Source of the DNA: Bifidobacterium merycicum DSM 6492
GTDB taxonomy: Bacteria; Actinomycetota; Actinomycetes; Actinomycetales; Bifidobacteriaceae
Length of the DNA stretch: 64,000 bases
Direction of reading: 5' to 3'
Assembly: GCF_900129045.1 (NCBI RefSeq)
Contig: NZ_FQTX01000002.1
Location: 1 to 64,000, forward strand
Positions 36,140 through 44,871 of the stretch are shown here, in pieces. The translations under genes and the position numbers were made by a program. Position 1 is the first letter of the stretch. Every line of letters starts with the position of its first letter. The notes beneath the pieces are model-generated. The model was not told the DNA's origin. It saw only the letters and a list, made by a program, of their open reading frames with translations, and ran no database searches.

Positions 36140-38749
36140 ATGCCCGGATCAAATCTCACCCGCATCGAGGCCGAAGAACGCAAAGCCGTTGTAGAGGCCC
36201 CCATCCACTATCACGTCGATCTCGACCTCACCGTCGGCGGCAAGACCTTCGGCAGCACGTCCCGCATCAGCTTCGGCGCAAGAAGCGGCGCATCCACCTT
36301 CCTCGACCTCATCGCGGATGACGTCGAATCCGTGGAACTCAACGGCGTCGTGCTCGATCCGAGCAAGGTGTTCGTCGACAACCGCATCGAACTGACCGAC
36401 CTTAAGGAGAACAACGAGGTCACGGTCAAGGCGCTGTGCCGCTATTCCAACACCGGCGAGGGCCTGCACCGCTCCGTCGACCCCTCTGACGGCAACATCT
36501 ACCTGTACTCCCAGTTCGAAGTGCCGGACGCCCGCCGCGTGTACGCGGTGTTCGACCAGCCCGATCTGAAGGCCATCTTCGACTTCGAGGTGCTCGCGCC
36601 GGAATCCTGGATCGTCGCCTCCAACATGCCGGTGCATCAGGTCGAAGCGACCGACCGCGTCACGCTCGACGGCACCATGGGCGATCATGCGAACGAGGGC
36701 ACGAAGCGCTGGGTCTTCGAAAGCACCCCGGTCATGAGCTCCTACCTGACCGCCATCTGCGCCGGCCCGTACGCCGAATGGCACACCGAATACAGCAACG
36801 AGGACGGCCGTGTCGTGCCGATGGCCATGTACTGCCGTCAGGCGCTGGCCAAGGCCTTCGAGAAGGACGTCGATTACCTGTTCGACATCACCAAGAAGGG
36901 CTTCGCCTTCTACGCCAAGACCTGGGGCGTGCCGTACCCGTACGCCAAGTACGACCAGATCTACGTGCCGGAATACAATGCGGGCGCCATGGAGAACATC
37001 GGCATGGTCACCATCCGTGACCAGTACGTGTTCGAATCCAAGGTGACCGACGCGTATGCGGAACGCCGCGTGGTCACCGTGCTGCACGAGCTCGCCCACA
37101 TGTGGTTCGGCGACTACGTGACCATGAAGTGGTGGAACGACCTGTGGCTCAACGAATCCTTCGCCGAGTTCACGTCCACGCTCGCCACCGCCGAAGCCAC
37201 CGAATGGAAGGATGCCTGGGCCACCTTCAGCTCCGGCGAGAAGAGCTGGGCGCTGCGTCAGGATCAGCTGAGCACCACGCATCCGATCGTCGCCCCGATC
37301 AACGACCTCAACGACACCTACGTCAACTTCGACGGCATCACCTACGCAAAGGGCGCTTCCGTGCTCAAGCAGCTCGTCTTCTACGTGGGCCGTGAGCGTT
37401 TCTTCGAGGGCATCAACAGCTATCTCAACAAGCACGCGTATTCCAACGCCACGCTCAGCGACCTGCTCGACGAACTGGAGATCACCTCCGGCCGCGACCT
37501 GAAGGCGTGGAGCGCGCAGTGGCTCGAACAGTCCGGCATCAACACCATCACCACCGAGGTCGAGGAGAACGAGGACGGCACCATCAAGCGTCTCGCGCTC
37601 CGTCAGACCGCTCCTGCCGAGCATCCGGTGCTGCGTGCGCACCGTCTGGCAGTCGGCTTCTACAACGAGGATCCGCAGACCGGCAGGATCGTGCGCACGG
37701 ATCGTTTCGAACTCGATGTGGACGGCGAGCTCACGATCGTCGAGGAGGCCGCAGGCAAGACCCGTCCGGCACTGATTCTGGTGAATGACGACGATCTGAC
37801 CTACACGAAGCTGCGTTTCGACGATAAGAGCCTGAAGTTCGCCGCCGACAACCTGTACCGTTTCGATGATGCGCTGGCACGTTCCGTGATTTGGCTGGCC
37901 TTCTGGGATATGACCCGCGACGGCGAGCTGCCGGCGAAGCAGTTCATCGAGACTTCGCTGGCCGCCCTTGCCACCGAGCGCGAATCCACCACGTTCCGTT
38001 ACGCGCTGGCCCAGATCAGCACCACGGCATGGCATTACACCGCCGAAGCCGACCGTGCCGACGTGGTCAGGCATGTCGCGGCCGAACTGTTCAAGCTGGC
38101 CAACGCCGCCCAGGCCGGTTCCGACGAGCAGTTCCAGCTCATCACCGCGTACCTCGGCTACGGTGAGCCGGGTGACGAGGCGTTCGCCGCCAACGCGAAG
38201 GGACTGCTTGACGGTTCCGTATCGCTCGAAGGCCTTGAGATCGACAACAACTTCCGTTGGACGGTCATCAATGCGCTGAGCACGGTCAACGAGATCGATC
38301 AGGCGGGCATCGACGCCGAACTCGCCAAGCGCGAAACCACCGAGAATCGCGAGTTCGCGTTCGGCGCACGCGCCGTGGCCGGTACCGCCGAGGCGAAGGC
38401 TTGGGCGTGGGATGAGGCGCTGCACAACGATGCGCTGACCAACATGCAGCTGGAGGCCGTGGCTCGCGGCTTCGCATCCACGCCGCGTGCCGATCTGGCC
38501 GAGCCGTATGCCGAAAAGTACTTCGAGACCGTGGATTGGATCTGGGGCAACAAGACGTTCCACATGGCTGAAGCGCTGCTGGAAGGCCTGTACCCGGCGT
38601 ACGCCGATCCTGCCAAGCTGGTGGAATTGGGTGACGCATGGCTCGCCTCCCACGAGGATGCGGACAATGCGTTGAAGCGCATCATCCGCGGCAACGTCGA
38701 ATCCTCGCACCGCACCCTCAAGGTGCGCAGGTACAACGAAAGCCTGTGA
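36140..38749 (+). CDS. pepN: Aminopeptidase N (M1 family)
   Basis: A zinc aminopeptidase releasing N-terminal residues from peptides in the cytoplasm. The 869-residue protein has the substrate-binding NAGAMENIG, the zinc motif HELAH (316-320) with the third ligand Glu in WLNESFAEF, and a C-terminal ERAP1-like helical domain. There is no signal peptide. ATG 36140 has AAGGAG eight bases upstream; an in-frame start at 36080 adds 20 unlikely residues. Length matches actinobacterial PepN. Confidence 0.96.
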   Translation: MPGSNLTRIEAEERKAVVEAPIHYHVDLDLTVGGKTFGSTSRISFGARSGASTFLDLIADDVESVELNGVVLDPSKVFVDNRIELTDLKENNEVTVKALCRYSNTGEGLHRSVDPSDGNIYLYSQFEVPDARRVYAVFDQPDLKAIFDFEVLAPESWIVASNMPVHQVEATDRVTLDGTMGDHANEGTKRWVFESTPVMSSYLTAICAGPYAEWHTEYSNEDGRVVPMAMYCRQALAKAFEKDVDYLFDITKKGFAFYAKTWGVPYPYAKYDQIYVPEYNAGAMENIGMVTIRDQYVFESKVTDAYAERRVVTVLHELAHMWFGDYVTMKWWNDLWLNESFAEFTSTLATAEATEWKDAWATFSSGEKSWALRQDQLSTTHPIVAPINDLNDTYVNFDGITYAKGASVLKQLVFYVGRERFFEGINSYLNKHAYSNATLSDLLDELEITSGRDLKAWSAQWLEQSGINTITTEVEENEDGTIKRLALRQTAPAEHPVLRAHRLAVGFYNEDPQTGRIVRTDRFELDVDGELTIVEEAAGKTRPALILVNDDDLTYTKLRFDDKSLKFAADNLYRFDDALARSVIWLAFWDMTRDGELPAKQFIETSLAALATERESTTFRYALAQISTTAWHYTAEADRADVVRHVAAELFKLANAAQAGSDEQFQLITAYLGYGEPGDEAFAANAKGLLDGSVSLEGLEIDNNFRWTVINALSTVNEIDQAGIDAELAKRETTENREFAFGARAVAGTAEAKAWAWDEALHNDALTNMQLEAVARGFASTPRADLAEPYAEKYFETVDWIWGNKTFHMAEALLEGLYPAYADPAKLVELGDAWLASHEDADNALKRIIRGNVESSHRTLKVRRYNESL

Positions 38750-38802
38750 TCGCCGATAGCACCGGGATGATACCCGGTCGATACGGGAGGACGCGGTAAG
38801 GG

Positions 38803-38852
38803 GCGTCGTCCGATTCCTCGAAAGGGGATTGGGCGACGTCCTTTTCATTGCC
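38803..38852 (+). terminator. Terminator after pepN
   Basis: An imperfect GC-rich stem (CGTCGTCCGATTCC against GGATTGGGCGACG with G-U pairs) closes on TCGAAAG. It is followed by TCCTTTTC. Confidence 0.6.
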
Positions 38853-38929
38853 CTATGCAGGGCCATACGCAGGTGGGGAAGCCCGATTGTCTGTTTTAAA
38901 TTGTATTCCTTATATTCCTTATATATAAG

Positions 38930-39085
38930 CTGTCTTTTGTCGGAAAGTGGGGATGGGGTCCGTCGGCTTGCATCCCCCTTCCTCAAAATCGGACGGATTT
39001 GGCCTGTTTTTGTCGGGAAGTGGGGATGGAGGGGCGTCGGCTTGTGTCTCCCCTCCCTGGAATCGGACGGATTTGGCTTGTTTCC
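38930..39085. repeat. About 73-bp tandem repeat, second locus (pepN-GH13 gap)
   Basis: TTTTGTCGG followed by (G)AAGTGGGGATGG recurs at 38935 and 39008 (73 bases apart), with TCAAAATCGGACGGATTTGG between and a third half-unit ending near 39085. It is the same family and orientation as the repeat at 32669-32850. No gene is seen in this 480-base gap. Confidence 0.75.
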
Positions 39086-39170
39086 CATGATGATTGGTTC
39101 CCGATCGGTCATTAGCCGTTGTGCCGAAGGCGTGGCGGAATTCGATCGATAGCCTGGGCCGTAACGACAA

Positions 39171-39202
39171 TCGCCCCGTTCCCACTGAGGGAAACGGGGC
39201 GA
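39171..39202 (-). terminator. Terminator of the GH13 gene
   Basis: TCGCCCCGTTCCC pairs with GGGAAACGGGGCGA around ACTGA, just after the stop on the minus strand. Confidence 0.65.
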
Positions 39203-39232
39203 ATGTTTACCGGATGATTTGCGCGGCAGGGC

Positions 39233-40858
39233 TCACCTTGCGATGACGAAGGATTGCGGCGGCAGCATGATGCCGCCTTCCTCGAACGCGGGGGAGTCGA
39301 TGGCGAACAGTGCGTCGCCGTCCAGTCCGTCGACGGCCACGTGCTCGACGTTCCGGCCGGGGTTGACCGCGATCACCAGACGCTCGTCGCCGGTGGTCCT
39401 GGCGAACGCGAACGCCCTGCCTTCGCCTTGGATCACATCGAAACCGGCCGTCGTATGCAGCGCCGCTTCGGACTTGTGCAGCGCGAGCACCGACTGGATG
39501 ACATGCCACAGGGAATCGTCGTTAGCCATGGCGTCCTCGACGGTCGGCGCGTCCGCGGCCGGGTCCACCGGCAGATACAAGTCGTCGGCACGGCCCTGGG
39601 AGAATCCCAGATTCGCGCCGTGGTCCCATTGCATAGGCGTGCGGCTGCCGGTGCGATTGTAGCCGCCCTCCTTGGAACGCATCGGCAGGTAGCGCATGCC
39701 GATCTCGTCGCCGTAGTAGATGAACGGTGCGCCGGGCAGGGTGAGCAGCGTGGCGTAGGCGAGCTTGCGTTCGCGGTCGGTCAGGCGTTGCGCGGTGCGA
39801 AGCGTGTCGTGGTTGCAGGTGATGAGGTTGAACAGACCGTGATAACGTTCCGCATCACGCAGCTGGGGTACGTACTGGCCGAGGAACGCATCGACAGGCG
39901 TGCCGCTGTCGGCGTTGAAATAGCTGGCATCGTTATCATGCGAAAGCGGCGTATCGGTGTTGCGCAGCAGCATGTTGTAGCCGTTCGGATTGCCGTCCCA
40001 ACGCCAATCGAGATAGAAGTCCATATCGAAACCGGCCTTGAGCGACTCGTAAGGTCGACCCCATTCGGAGACGAACGCCGCCTCGGGGAATTCGGGGCGG
40101 ATCTTGGAGAAGATGTACTGCCAGGTCCTGATGGTGAACGGCTTGCCTTCGTCGTCCTGCTTGACCAGGCTGTCGGCCATGTCCACGCGGAAGCCGTCGG
40201 CTCCGCGCGAGAGCCAGAAGCGCATCACGTCGACCATCGCGTCGCAGGTGGCGATGGCCTCCGGGCCGAGCGCGGGCTTCTGCCATGCGCGGCGCGGATG
40301 CGCGAATCCGTAGTTCAGCGCGGGCTGGCACTTGAAGAAGTTGAGGATATAGGTGCCGTCGCGTTCCGCCTCGCCGCCGATGAACGGCAGGCCGTCGCCG
40401 TTGGAGATCCACGTATCGGTCCATATATACCGTTCGGAAACGTTGTCATCGCCGACGACGCGATCGCGTTCCTCCGGCTGCGCGCTGGCCTTGAACCAGG
40501 GGTGTTCCTCGCTGGTGTGGCCCGGTACGAGGTCGAGCAGTACGTGCATGCCGCGACGGTGCGCCTCGTCGAAAAGCCTGACGAGGTCGTCGTTGGTGCC
40601 GTAGCGGGGGGCAACCAGGGTGTAGTTGCGTACGTCGTAGCCCGCGTCCTTGAAGGGGGAATCGAAGCAGGGGTTGATCCACAGGGCGGTGCATCCCAGA
40701 TTGTGGATATAGTCAAGCCGCTGAATGATGCCGTTGATGTCACCGATGCCATCGGCGTTGCTGTCTTGGAAGCTTTGGGGGTAGATTTCGTAGAATGCCG
40801 CGGTTTCAAGCCATTCCGGGCGGTTCGTGCATACGTTCTCTTGCATTTGTTTCCTCAT
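39233..40858 (-). CDS. GH13 alpha-glucosidase (maltodextrin/oligosaccharide hydrolase)
   Basis: A 541-residue cytoplasmic GH13 hydrolase; no signal peptide. The four conserved regions are readable: DLVPGHTS, GFRVDMAD (nucleophile Asp), AFVSEWGRP (acid/base Glu) and TCNHDTLR. Unlike many alpha-glucosidases of this type, region II reads GFRVDMADSL. It is divergent from the binding-protein gene of the ABC operon and shares its regulatory region, so it probably acts on the imported malto-oligosaccharides. The translation start may be the first Met or the internal Met five residues on (MQENVC). The subfamily, and thus alpha-1,4 or alpha-1,6 preference, is not certain. Confidence 0.88.
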   Translation of the reverse strand: MRKQMQENVCTNRPEWLETAAFYEIYPQSFQDSNADGIGDINGIIQRLDYIHNLGCTALWINPCFDSPFKDAGYDVRNYTLVAPRYGTNDDLVRLFDEAHRRGMHVLLDLVPGHTSEEHPWFKASAQPEERDRVVGDDNVSERYIWTDTWISNGDGLPFIGGEAERDGTYILNFFKCQPALNYGFAHPRRAWQKPALGPEAIATCDAMVDVMRFWLSRGADGFRVDMADSLVKQDDEGKPFTIRTWQYIFSKIRPEFPEAAFVSEWGRPYESLKAGFDMDFYLDWRWDGNPNGYNMLLRNTDTPLSHDNDASYFNADSGTPVDAFLGQYVPQLRDAERYHGLFNLITCNHDTLRTAQRLTDRERKLAYATLLTLPGAPFIYYGDEIGMRYLPMRSKEGGYNRTGSRTPMQWDHGANLGFSQGRADDLYLPVDPAADAPTVEDAMANDDSLWHVIQSVLALHKSEAALHTTAGFDVIQGEGRAFAFARTTGDERLVIAVNPGRNVEHVAVDGLDGDALFAIDSPAFEEGGIMLPPQSFVIAR

Positions 40859-40894
40859 AAAACCTAGTTAACGAATGGTGATTTGCGACACATT

Positions 40895-40980
40895 TTACTG
40901 TTGGCGTGGCATCGTTTGCAAAACAGTGGTATATTGCTGACTGATGATGCAAAGCAAAGTTTCTGCAAGCGTTTTGCGTG
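40895..40980. promoter_or_regulatory. LacI-family operator-like sites in a divergent promoter region
   Basis: Between the GH13 gene and the ABC operon are GCAAGCGTTTTGC (40965-40977), one base short of the common bifidobacterial LacI-type palindrome GCAAAACGTTTTGC, and a half-site CGTTTGCAAAAC (40913-40924). A TATATT lies at 40930. This suggests control by a maltodextrin-responsive LacI-type repressor not encoded here. Confidence 0.5.
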
Positions 40981-41050
40981 GGTGACGGCGCCAAGCATCA
41001 ACACAGGTGATTGCATCCCCGAAGGGGGGTGCATAAAGAAAGGAAGATCG

Positions 41051-42301
41051 ATGAAGATCAATTGGACCAAGGCAATCGGTTTGACCGCGGCTGCTGCCAT
41101 GCTGCTGCCTCTCGCTGCTTGCGGTTCCAGCAACGACAGCGCTGCGAAGTCCAGCGGCTCCACCGAGGAAGTCGCCCTGAGCGTGTGGGCACCGCAGGAG
41201 GATCAGGCCAAGGACAACAACTGGCTGGACAAGACCGAGAAGGCGTTCGAGAAGGCTCACCCCGAGTACAAGATCACGTGGAAGAACGACGTCGTTTCCG
41301 AAGCTGACGCCGCCGATACCGTGGAGAAGGATCCGTCCGCCGCAGCCGATGTCTACATGTTCGCCAACGATCAGCTCGGCCGCCTGGTCGACGCCGGCGC
41401 CATCGGCGAAGTCGGCACCAACGAGCTCAAGCAGGTGAAGGAACAGAACACCCAGTCCCTGATCGACTCCGTCTCCAACGGTGGCAAGGTCTACGGCGTG
41501 CCGTACACCACCAACACCTGGTTCATGTACTACGACAAGTCCGCGTTCTCCGCCGACGACATCAAGAGCCTCGACTCCATGCTGGCCAAGGCCAAGGTCG
41601 CCTTCCCGATGACCAACGGCTGGTACCTGCAGGCCCTGCTGACCAAGTCCGCCGACCTGACCTTCTTCGGTGACGGCACCGACGCCTCCAAGGGCATCAC
41701 CGTCGACAAGGACAAGCTGACCGCCGCCACCAAGTACCTGGTGAGCGTCGCCAACAACCCGAACTTCGTGCTCGACAACGAGAACTCCGGCCTCTCCGAT
41801 CTGCAGGCTGGCAATATCAAGGCCTACTTCTCCGGCTCCTGGGATGCCGCGAACGTGAAGAAGGCTCTGGGCGACAACTATGGCGCCGCTCCGCTGCCGA
41901 CCTACACCGTGGACGGCAAGTCCTACCAGATGCAGGCCTTCGCCGGCTCCAAGGCCGCCGCCTACAACCCGAACGCCAAGAACCAGAAGGCCGCCGCCCA
42001 GTTCGCCGCGTACCTCGGCTCCTCCGAGTCCCAGAAGACCCACTACGACATGCGTGAGGTCATCCCGTCCGACAAGACCCTGACCTCCTCCGATGAGTTC
42101 AAGGGCAACGAGCTGGTCAACGCCCAGTCCACCGTCGCCGACGAGCAGTCCCTCATCCAGCCGACCATCTCCGCGATGAACAGCTGGTGGGATTCCGCTA
42201 AGGCCTACGGCGAGTCCATCACCAACAAGGTAACCACCGCCGACAACGCTGCCGAGAAGGCTTCCGCTTGGGCTGATCAGCTTGCTGTGATGAACAAGTG
42301 A
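41051..42301 (+). CDS. malE: Maltodextrin ABC transporter, solute-binding lipoprotein
   Basis: A 416-residue extracellular binding protein of the MalE family. Residues 1-24 are a lipoprotein signal with lipobox LAAC (Cys24), so it is lipid-anchored outside the membrane. The mature part begins with a Ser/Gly/Asp-rich linker and then VALSVWAPQEDQAKDNNW, typical of MalE-like proteins, with FAGSKAAAYNP later. ATG 41051 has AAGGAAG upstream. Two permease genes, a pullulanase and a divergent alpha-glucosidase point to malto-oligosaccharide uptake. Specificity is inferred from context. Confidence 0.92.
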   Translation: MKINWTKAIGLTAAAAMLLPLAACGSSNDSAAKSSGSTEEVALSVWAPQEDQAKDNNWLDKTEKAFEKAHPEYKITWKNDVVSEADAADTVEKDPSAAADVYMFANDQLGRLVDAGAIGEVGTNELKQVKEQNTQSLIDSVSNGGKVYGVPYTTNTWFMYYDKSAFSADDIKSLDSMLAKAKVAFPMTNGWYLQALLTKSADLTFFGDGTDASKGITVDKDKLTAATKYLVSVANNPNFVLDNENSGLSDLQAGNIKAYFSGSWDAANVKKALGDNYGAAPLPTYTVDGKSYQMQAFAGSKAAAYNPNAKNQKAAAQFAAYLGSSESQKTHYDMREVIPSDKTLTSSDEFKGNELVNAQSTVADEQSLIQPTISAMNSWWDSAKAYGESITNKVTTADNAAEKASAWADQLAVMNK

Positions 42302-42358
42302 TTCGGTTCCATACCAACAAATAACTGAACATACGGATTCCCCCCAAGAATCCAACCC

Positions 42359-42393
42359 GTGCGGCCACGGCGCTACTCGTGCCGTCGCCGCAC
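42359..42393 (+). promoter_or_regulatory. Hairpin between malE and malF (differential expression)
   Basis: GTGCGGC and ACGGC pair with GCCGT and GCCGCAC in the 260-base gap after the binding-protein gene. Such hairpins often protect the malE mRNA or partly stop transcription so that the binding protein is made in excess over the permeases. No T run is seen. Confidence 0.5.
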
Positions 42394-42562
42394 GGACACA
42401 CAAATCTCATAGACCCGTTCCCGCACGCCGCTTCGAAACGATGCGGCGGACTCCTTACGCTGCGGTGGGCGGGTTTATTACTGAGTACGCCCGGGGCATG
42501 GCTGCCCATGGGCACGGGGATCAATCCCCAGAATCATTCGTACATTGAGAGAGGCGATTTGA

Positions 42563-43969
42563 ATGACAGCAGCGACTCTTTCCCCCAGAGAGATGAAGCG
42601 CCGCCGCAAAATGGGCGCGGACTACGTTCCGCCGTCGCCCTACACGGTGAAGGCCGCGCTCACTGAGGGCGACATTTTCACCAAACTGTCCGCCGTGATC
42701 TTCGGCCTGGGCAATATCGTGCGCAAGCAGTACGTCAAGGGCATCGCGTTCCTGGTAGCTGAGATCGCGTTCTTCGTATTCCTGTTCACCAACGGCATCG
42801 GCTATCTGGCCAAGCTGCCGACGCTGGGCACCCAGAAGCAAGGCAAGGTGCTCGTCGACGGCTACTGGGTCTACACCGAAGGCGACCGTTCCGTCGTCAT
42901 CCTGCTGTACGGCGTGTGCACCATCGTCCTAATCCTCCTGTTCCTGCTCCTGTGGCGTCTGTCCATCAAGACCGCGTACAAGGCCGAATGCCTGGCGAAG
43001 GAAAACGGCAGCGCCCCGACCATCAAGGACGACTGGAAGACCCTGCTCGACGCCAAGGCGCACCAGCTGCTGATGTTCCTGCCGACCCTCGGCATCCTCG
43101 TCTTCACCGTGCTGCCGCTGATCTTCATGATCTCCATGGCGTTCACCAGCTACGACCACCGCAACCTTGTGCTGTTCCACTGGGTCGGCCTTGAAAACTT
43201 CAAGCAGCTGTTCTCCAGCGACGTGAGCAACACCGTCAGCGCCTCCATGTTCCTGCAGGTGCTGGTCTGGACCCTGGTCTGGGCGTTCTTCGCCACCTTC
43301 CTGAACTTCTTCCTCGGCCTGTTCCTGGCCATGGTCATCAACCGCAAGACCACCAAGTTCAAGAACTTCTGGCGCAGCATCTTCTCCATGTCCATCGCAG
43401 TGCCGCAGTTCGTGTCCCTGCTGGTCATGCGCTCCATGCTCCAGCCGAACGGTGCCATCAACCAGCTACTCATGCAGTGGGGTTGGATCGACAGCCCGCT
43501 GCCGTTCCTGACCAACGCCACTTGGGCACGTATCACCGTGATCATCGTGAACCTGTGGGTCGGCATTCCGTACACCATCATGCAGGTCACTGGCATTTTG
43601 CAGAACATCCCGGTCGATCAGTACGAGGCCGCCAAGCTCGACGGCGCGAACTGGTGGCAGATCTTCACCAAGATCACCATGCCGTACATCATCTTCGTGC
43701 TCACCCCGTACCTGATCACCACCTTCACCGGTAACGTGAACAACTTCAACGTGATCTACCTGCTGACCGGTGGCGCCCCGACGCCTGTCGGCGCATCCGC
43801 AGGTAAGACCGATCTGCTGATTACCTGGCTGTATAAGCTTACGGTCGACAAGTCGGATTACAACCTCGGTGCGGTGATCGGCATCATGACCTTCATCGTG
43901 TTGGCCGTGGTCTCTCTGATCACCTACCGTAACTCCGGCTCCTACAAGAATGAGGAGGCATTCCGATGA
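42563..43969 (+). CDS. malF: Maltodextrin ABC transporter permease MalF-like
   Basis: A 468-residue inner-membrane permease with an extended N-terminal portion and six to eight spans. Near the C-terminus is the EAA loop for ATPase contact: YEAAKLDGANWWQIFTKI (about residues 353-370). AGAGAGG lies upstream of ATG 42563. It overlaps the next permease by four bases (ATGA). No ATPase gene is in the cluster; a shared MsiK-type ATPase encoded elsewhere is the usual actinobacterial solution. Confidence 0.92.
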   Translation: MTAATLSPREMKRRRKMGADYVPPSPYTVKAALTEGDIFTKLSAVIFGLGNIVRKQYVKGIAFLVAEIAFFVFLFTNGIGYLAKLPTLGTQKQGKVLVDGYWVYTEGDRSVVILLYGVCTIVLILLFLLLWRLSIKTAYKAECLAKENGSAPTIKDDWKTLLDAKAHQLLMFLPTLGILVFTVLPLIFMISMAFTSYDHRNLVLFHWVGLENFKQLFSSDVSNTVSASMFLQVLVWTLVWAFFATFLNFFLGLFLAMVINRKTTKFKNFWRSIFSMSIAVPQFVSLLVMRSMLQPNGAINQLLMQWGWIDSPLPFLTNATWARITVIIVNLWVGIPYTIMQVTGILQNIPVDQYEAAKLDGANWWQIFTKITMPYIIFVLTPYLITTFTGNVNNFNVIYLLTGGAPTPVGASAGKTDLLITWLYKLTVDKSDYNLGAVIGIMTFIVLAVVSLITYRNSGSYKNEEAFR

Positions 43970-44865
43970 GTTCCAAGCACGCAGTAGCTGAACCCGAACG
44001 TCGTGGCCTGTTGCACGACCAGAAGAAGCGTCGCATTCTCGGCGACGTCCTGTCCTACGTCCTGCTTTCCGTCCTCGCGATCATCTGGCTGATCCCGGTG
44101 GTCTGGGTGTTCCTGGAAAGCTTCAACAAGAACACCAAGCCGTACCCGAAGACCTTCTTCCCGACGGAGTTCACCTTCGACAACTACGTCAAGCTGTTCA
44201 CGGACACCACCGTGCTCAACTTCCCGAAGATGTTCACCACCACCTTCATCGTGGCCTGCTTCACCTGCGCGATCTCCGTGGTGTTCGTGCTCTCCGTGGC
44301 GTTCTGCATGAGCCGTATGCGCTTCCGCACCCGCCGCACCTTCATGAACATCGTCCTGATCCTCGGCATGTTCCCGAGCATCATGGCCGTCACCGCCATC
44401 TACTTCATCCTGAAGGCGATGAACCTGACCAACGGCAACGTGACGATCATCGCCTTGATCCTCGTCTACTCCGCCGGCACCGGCGCGGGCTTCTACGTGA
44501 TGAAGGGCTTCATGGACACCATTCCGACCTCGCTCGACGAAGCCGCTATGATTGATGGTTGTACGCGATTCCAGGTGTTCTACAAGATCATCATCCCGAT
44601 CTGCAAGCCTATGATCGTCTACCAGGCAATCACCGGCTTCCTGATCCCGTGGCTCGACTTCGTGATGGCCAAGGTCATCTGCCGCACCCAGTCGAACTAC
44701 ACCGTCGCCTTGGGTCTGTGGCTCATGCTGCAGAAGGAATACGTACAGAACTTCTACGCACGATTCGCTGCCGCGGCTGTGGTGATCTCCATCCCGATCG
44801 CCATCATGTTCATCGTGATGCAGCGCTTCTACCAGGAGTCGATGTCCGGTTCCGTGAAGGGATAA
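43966..44865 (+). CDS. malG: Maltodextrin ABC transporter permease MalG-like
   Basis: A 299-residue permease with six spans and the EAA loop LDEAAMIDGCTRFQVFYKI near residues 185-203. It pairs with the preceding MalF-like protein to form the translocation channel. Its start overlaps the malF stop, and the pullulanase gene follows after six bases, so the operon continues. Confidence 0.93.
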   Translation: MSSKHAVAEPERRGLLHDQKKRRILGDVLSYVLLSVLAIIWLIPVVWVFLESFNKNTKPYPKTFFPTEFTFDNYVKLFTDTTVLNFPKMFTTTFIVACFTCAISVVFVLSVAFCMSRMRFRTRRTFMNIVLILGMFPSIMAVTAIYFILKAMNLTNGNVTIIALILVYSAGTGAGFYVMKGFMDTIPTSLDEAAMIDGCTRFQVFYKIIIPICKPMIVYQAITGFLIPWLDFVMAKVICRTQSNYTVALGLWLMLQKEYVQNFYARFAAAAVVISIPIAIMFIVMQRFYQESMSGSVKG

Positions 44866-44871
44866 CATACC

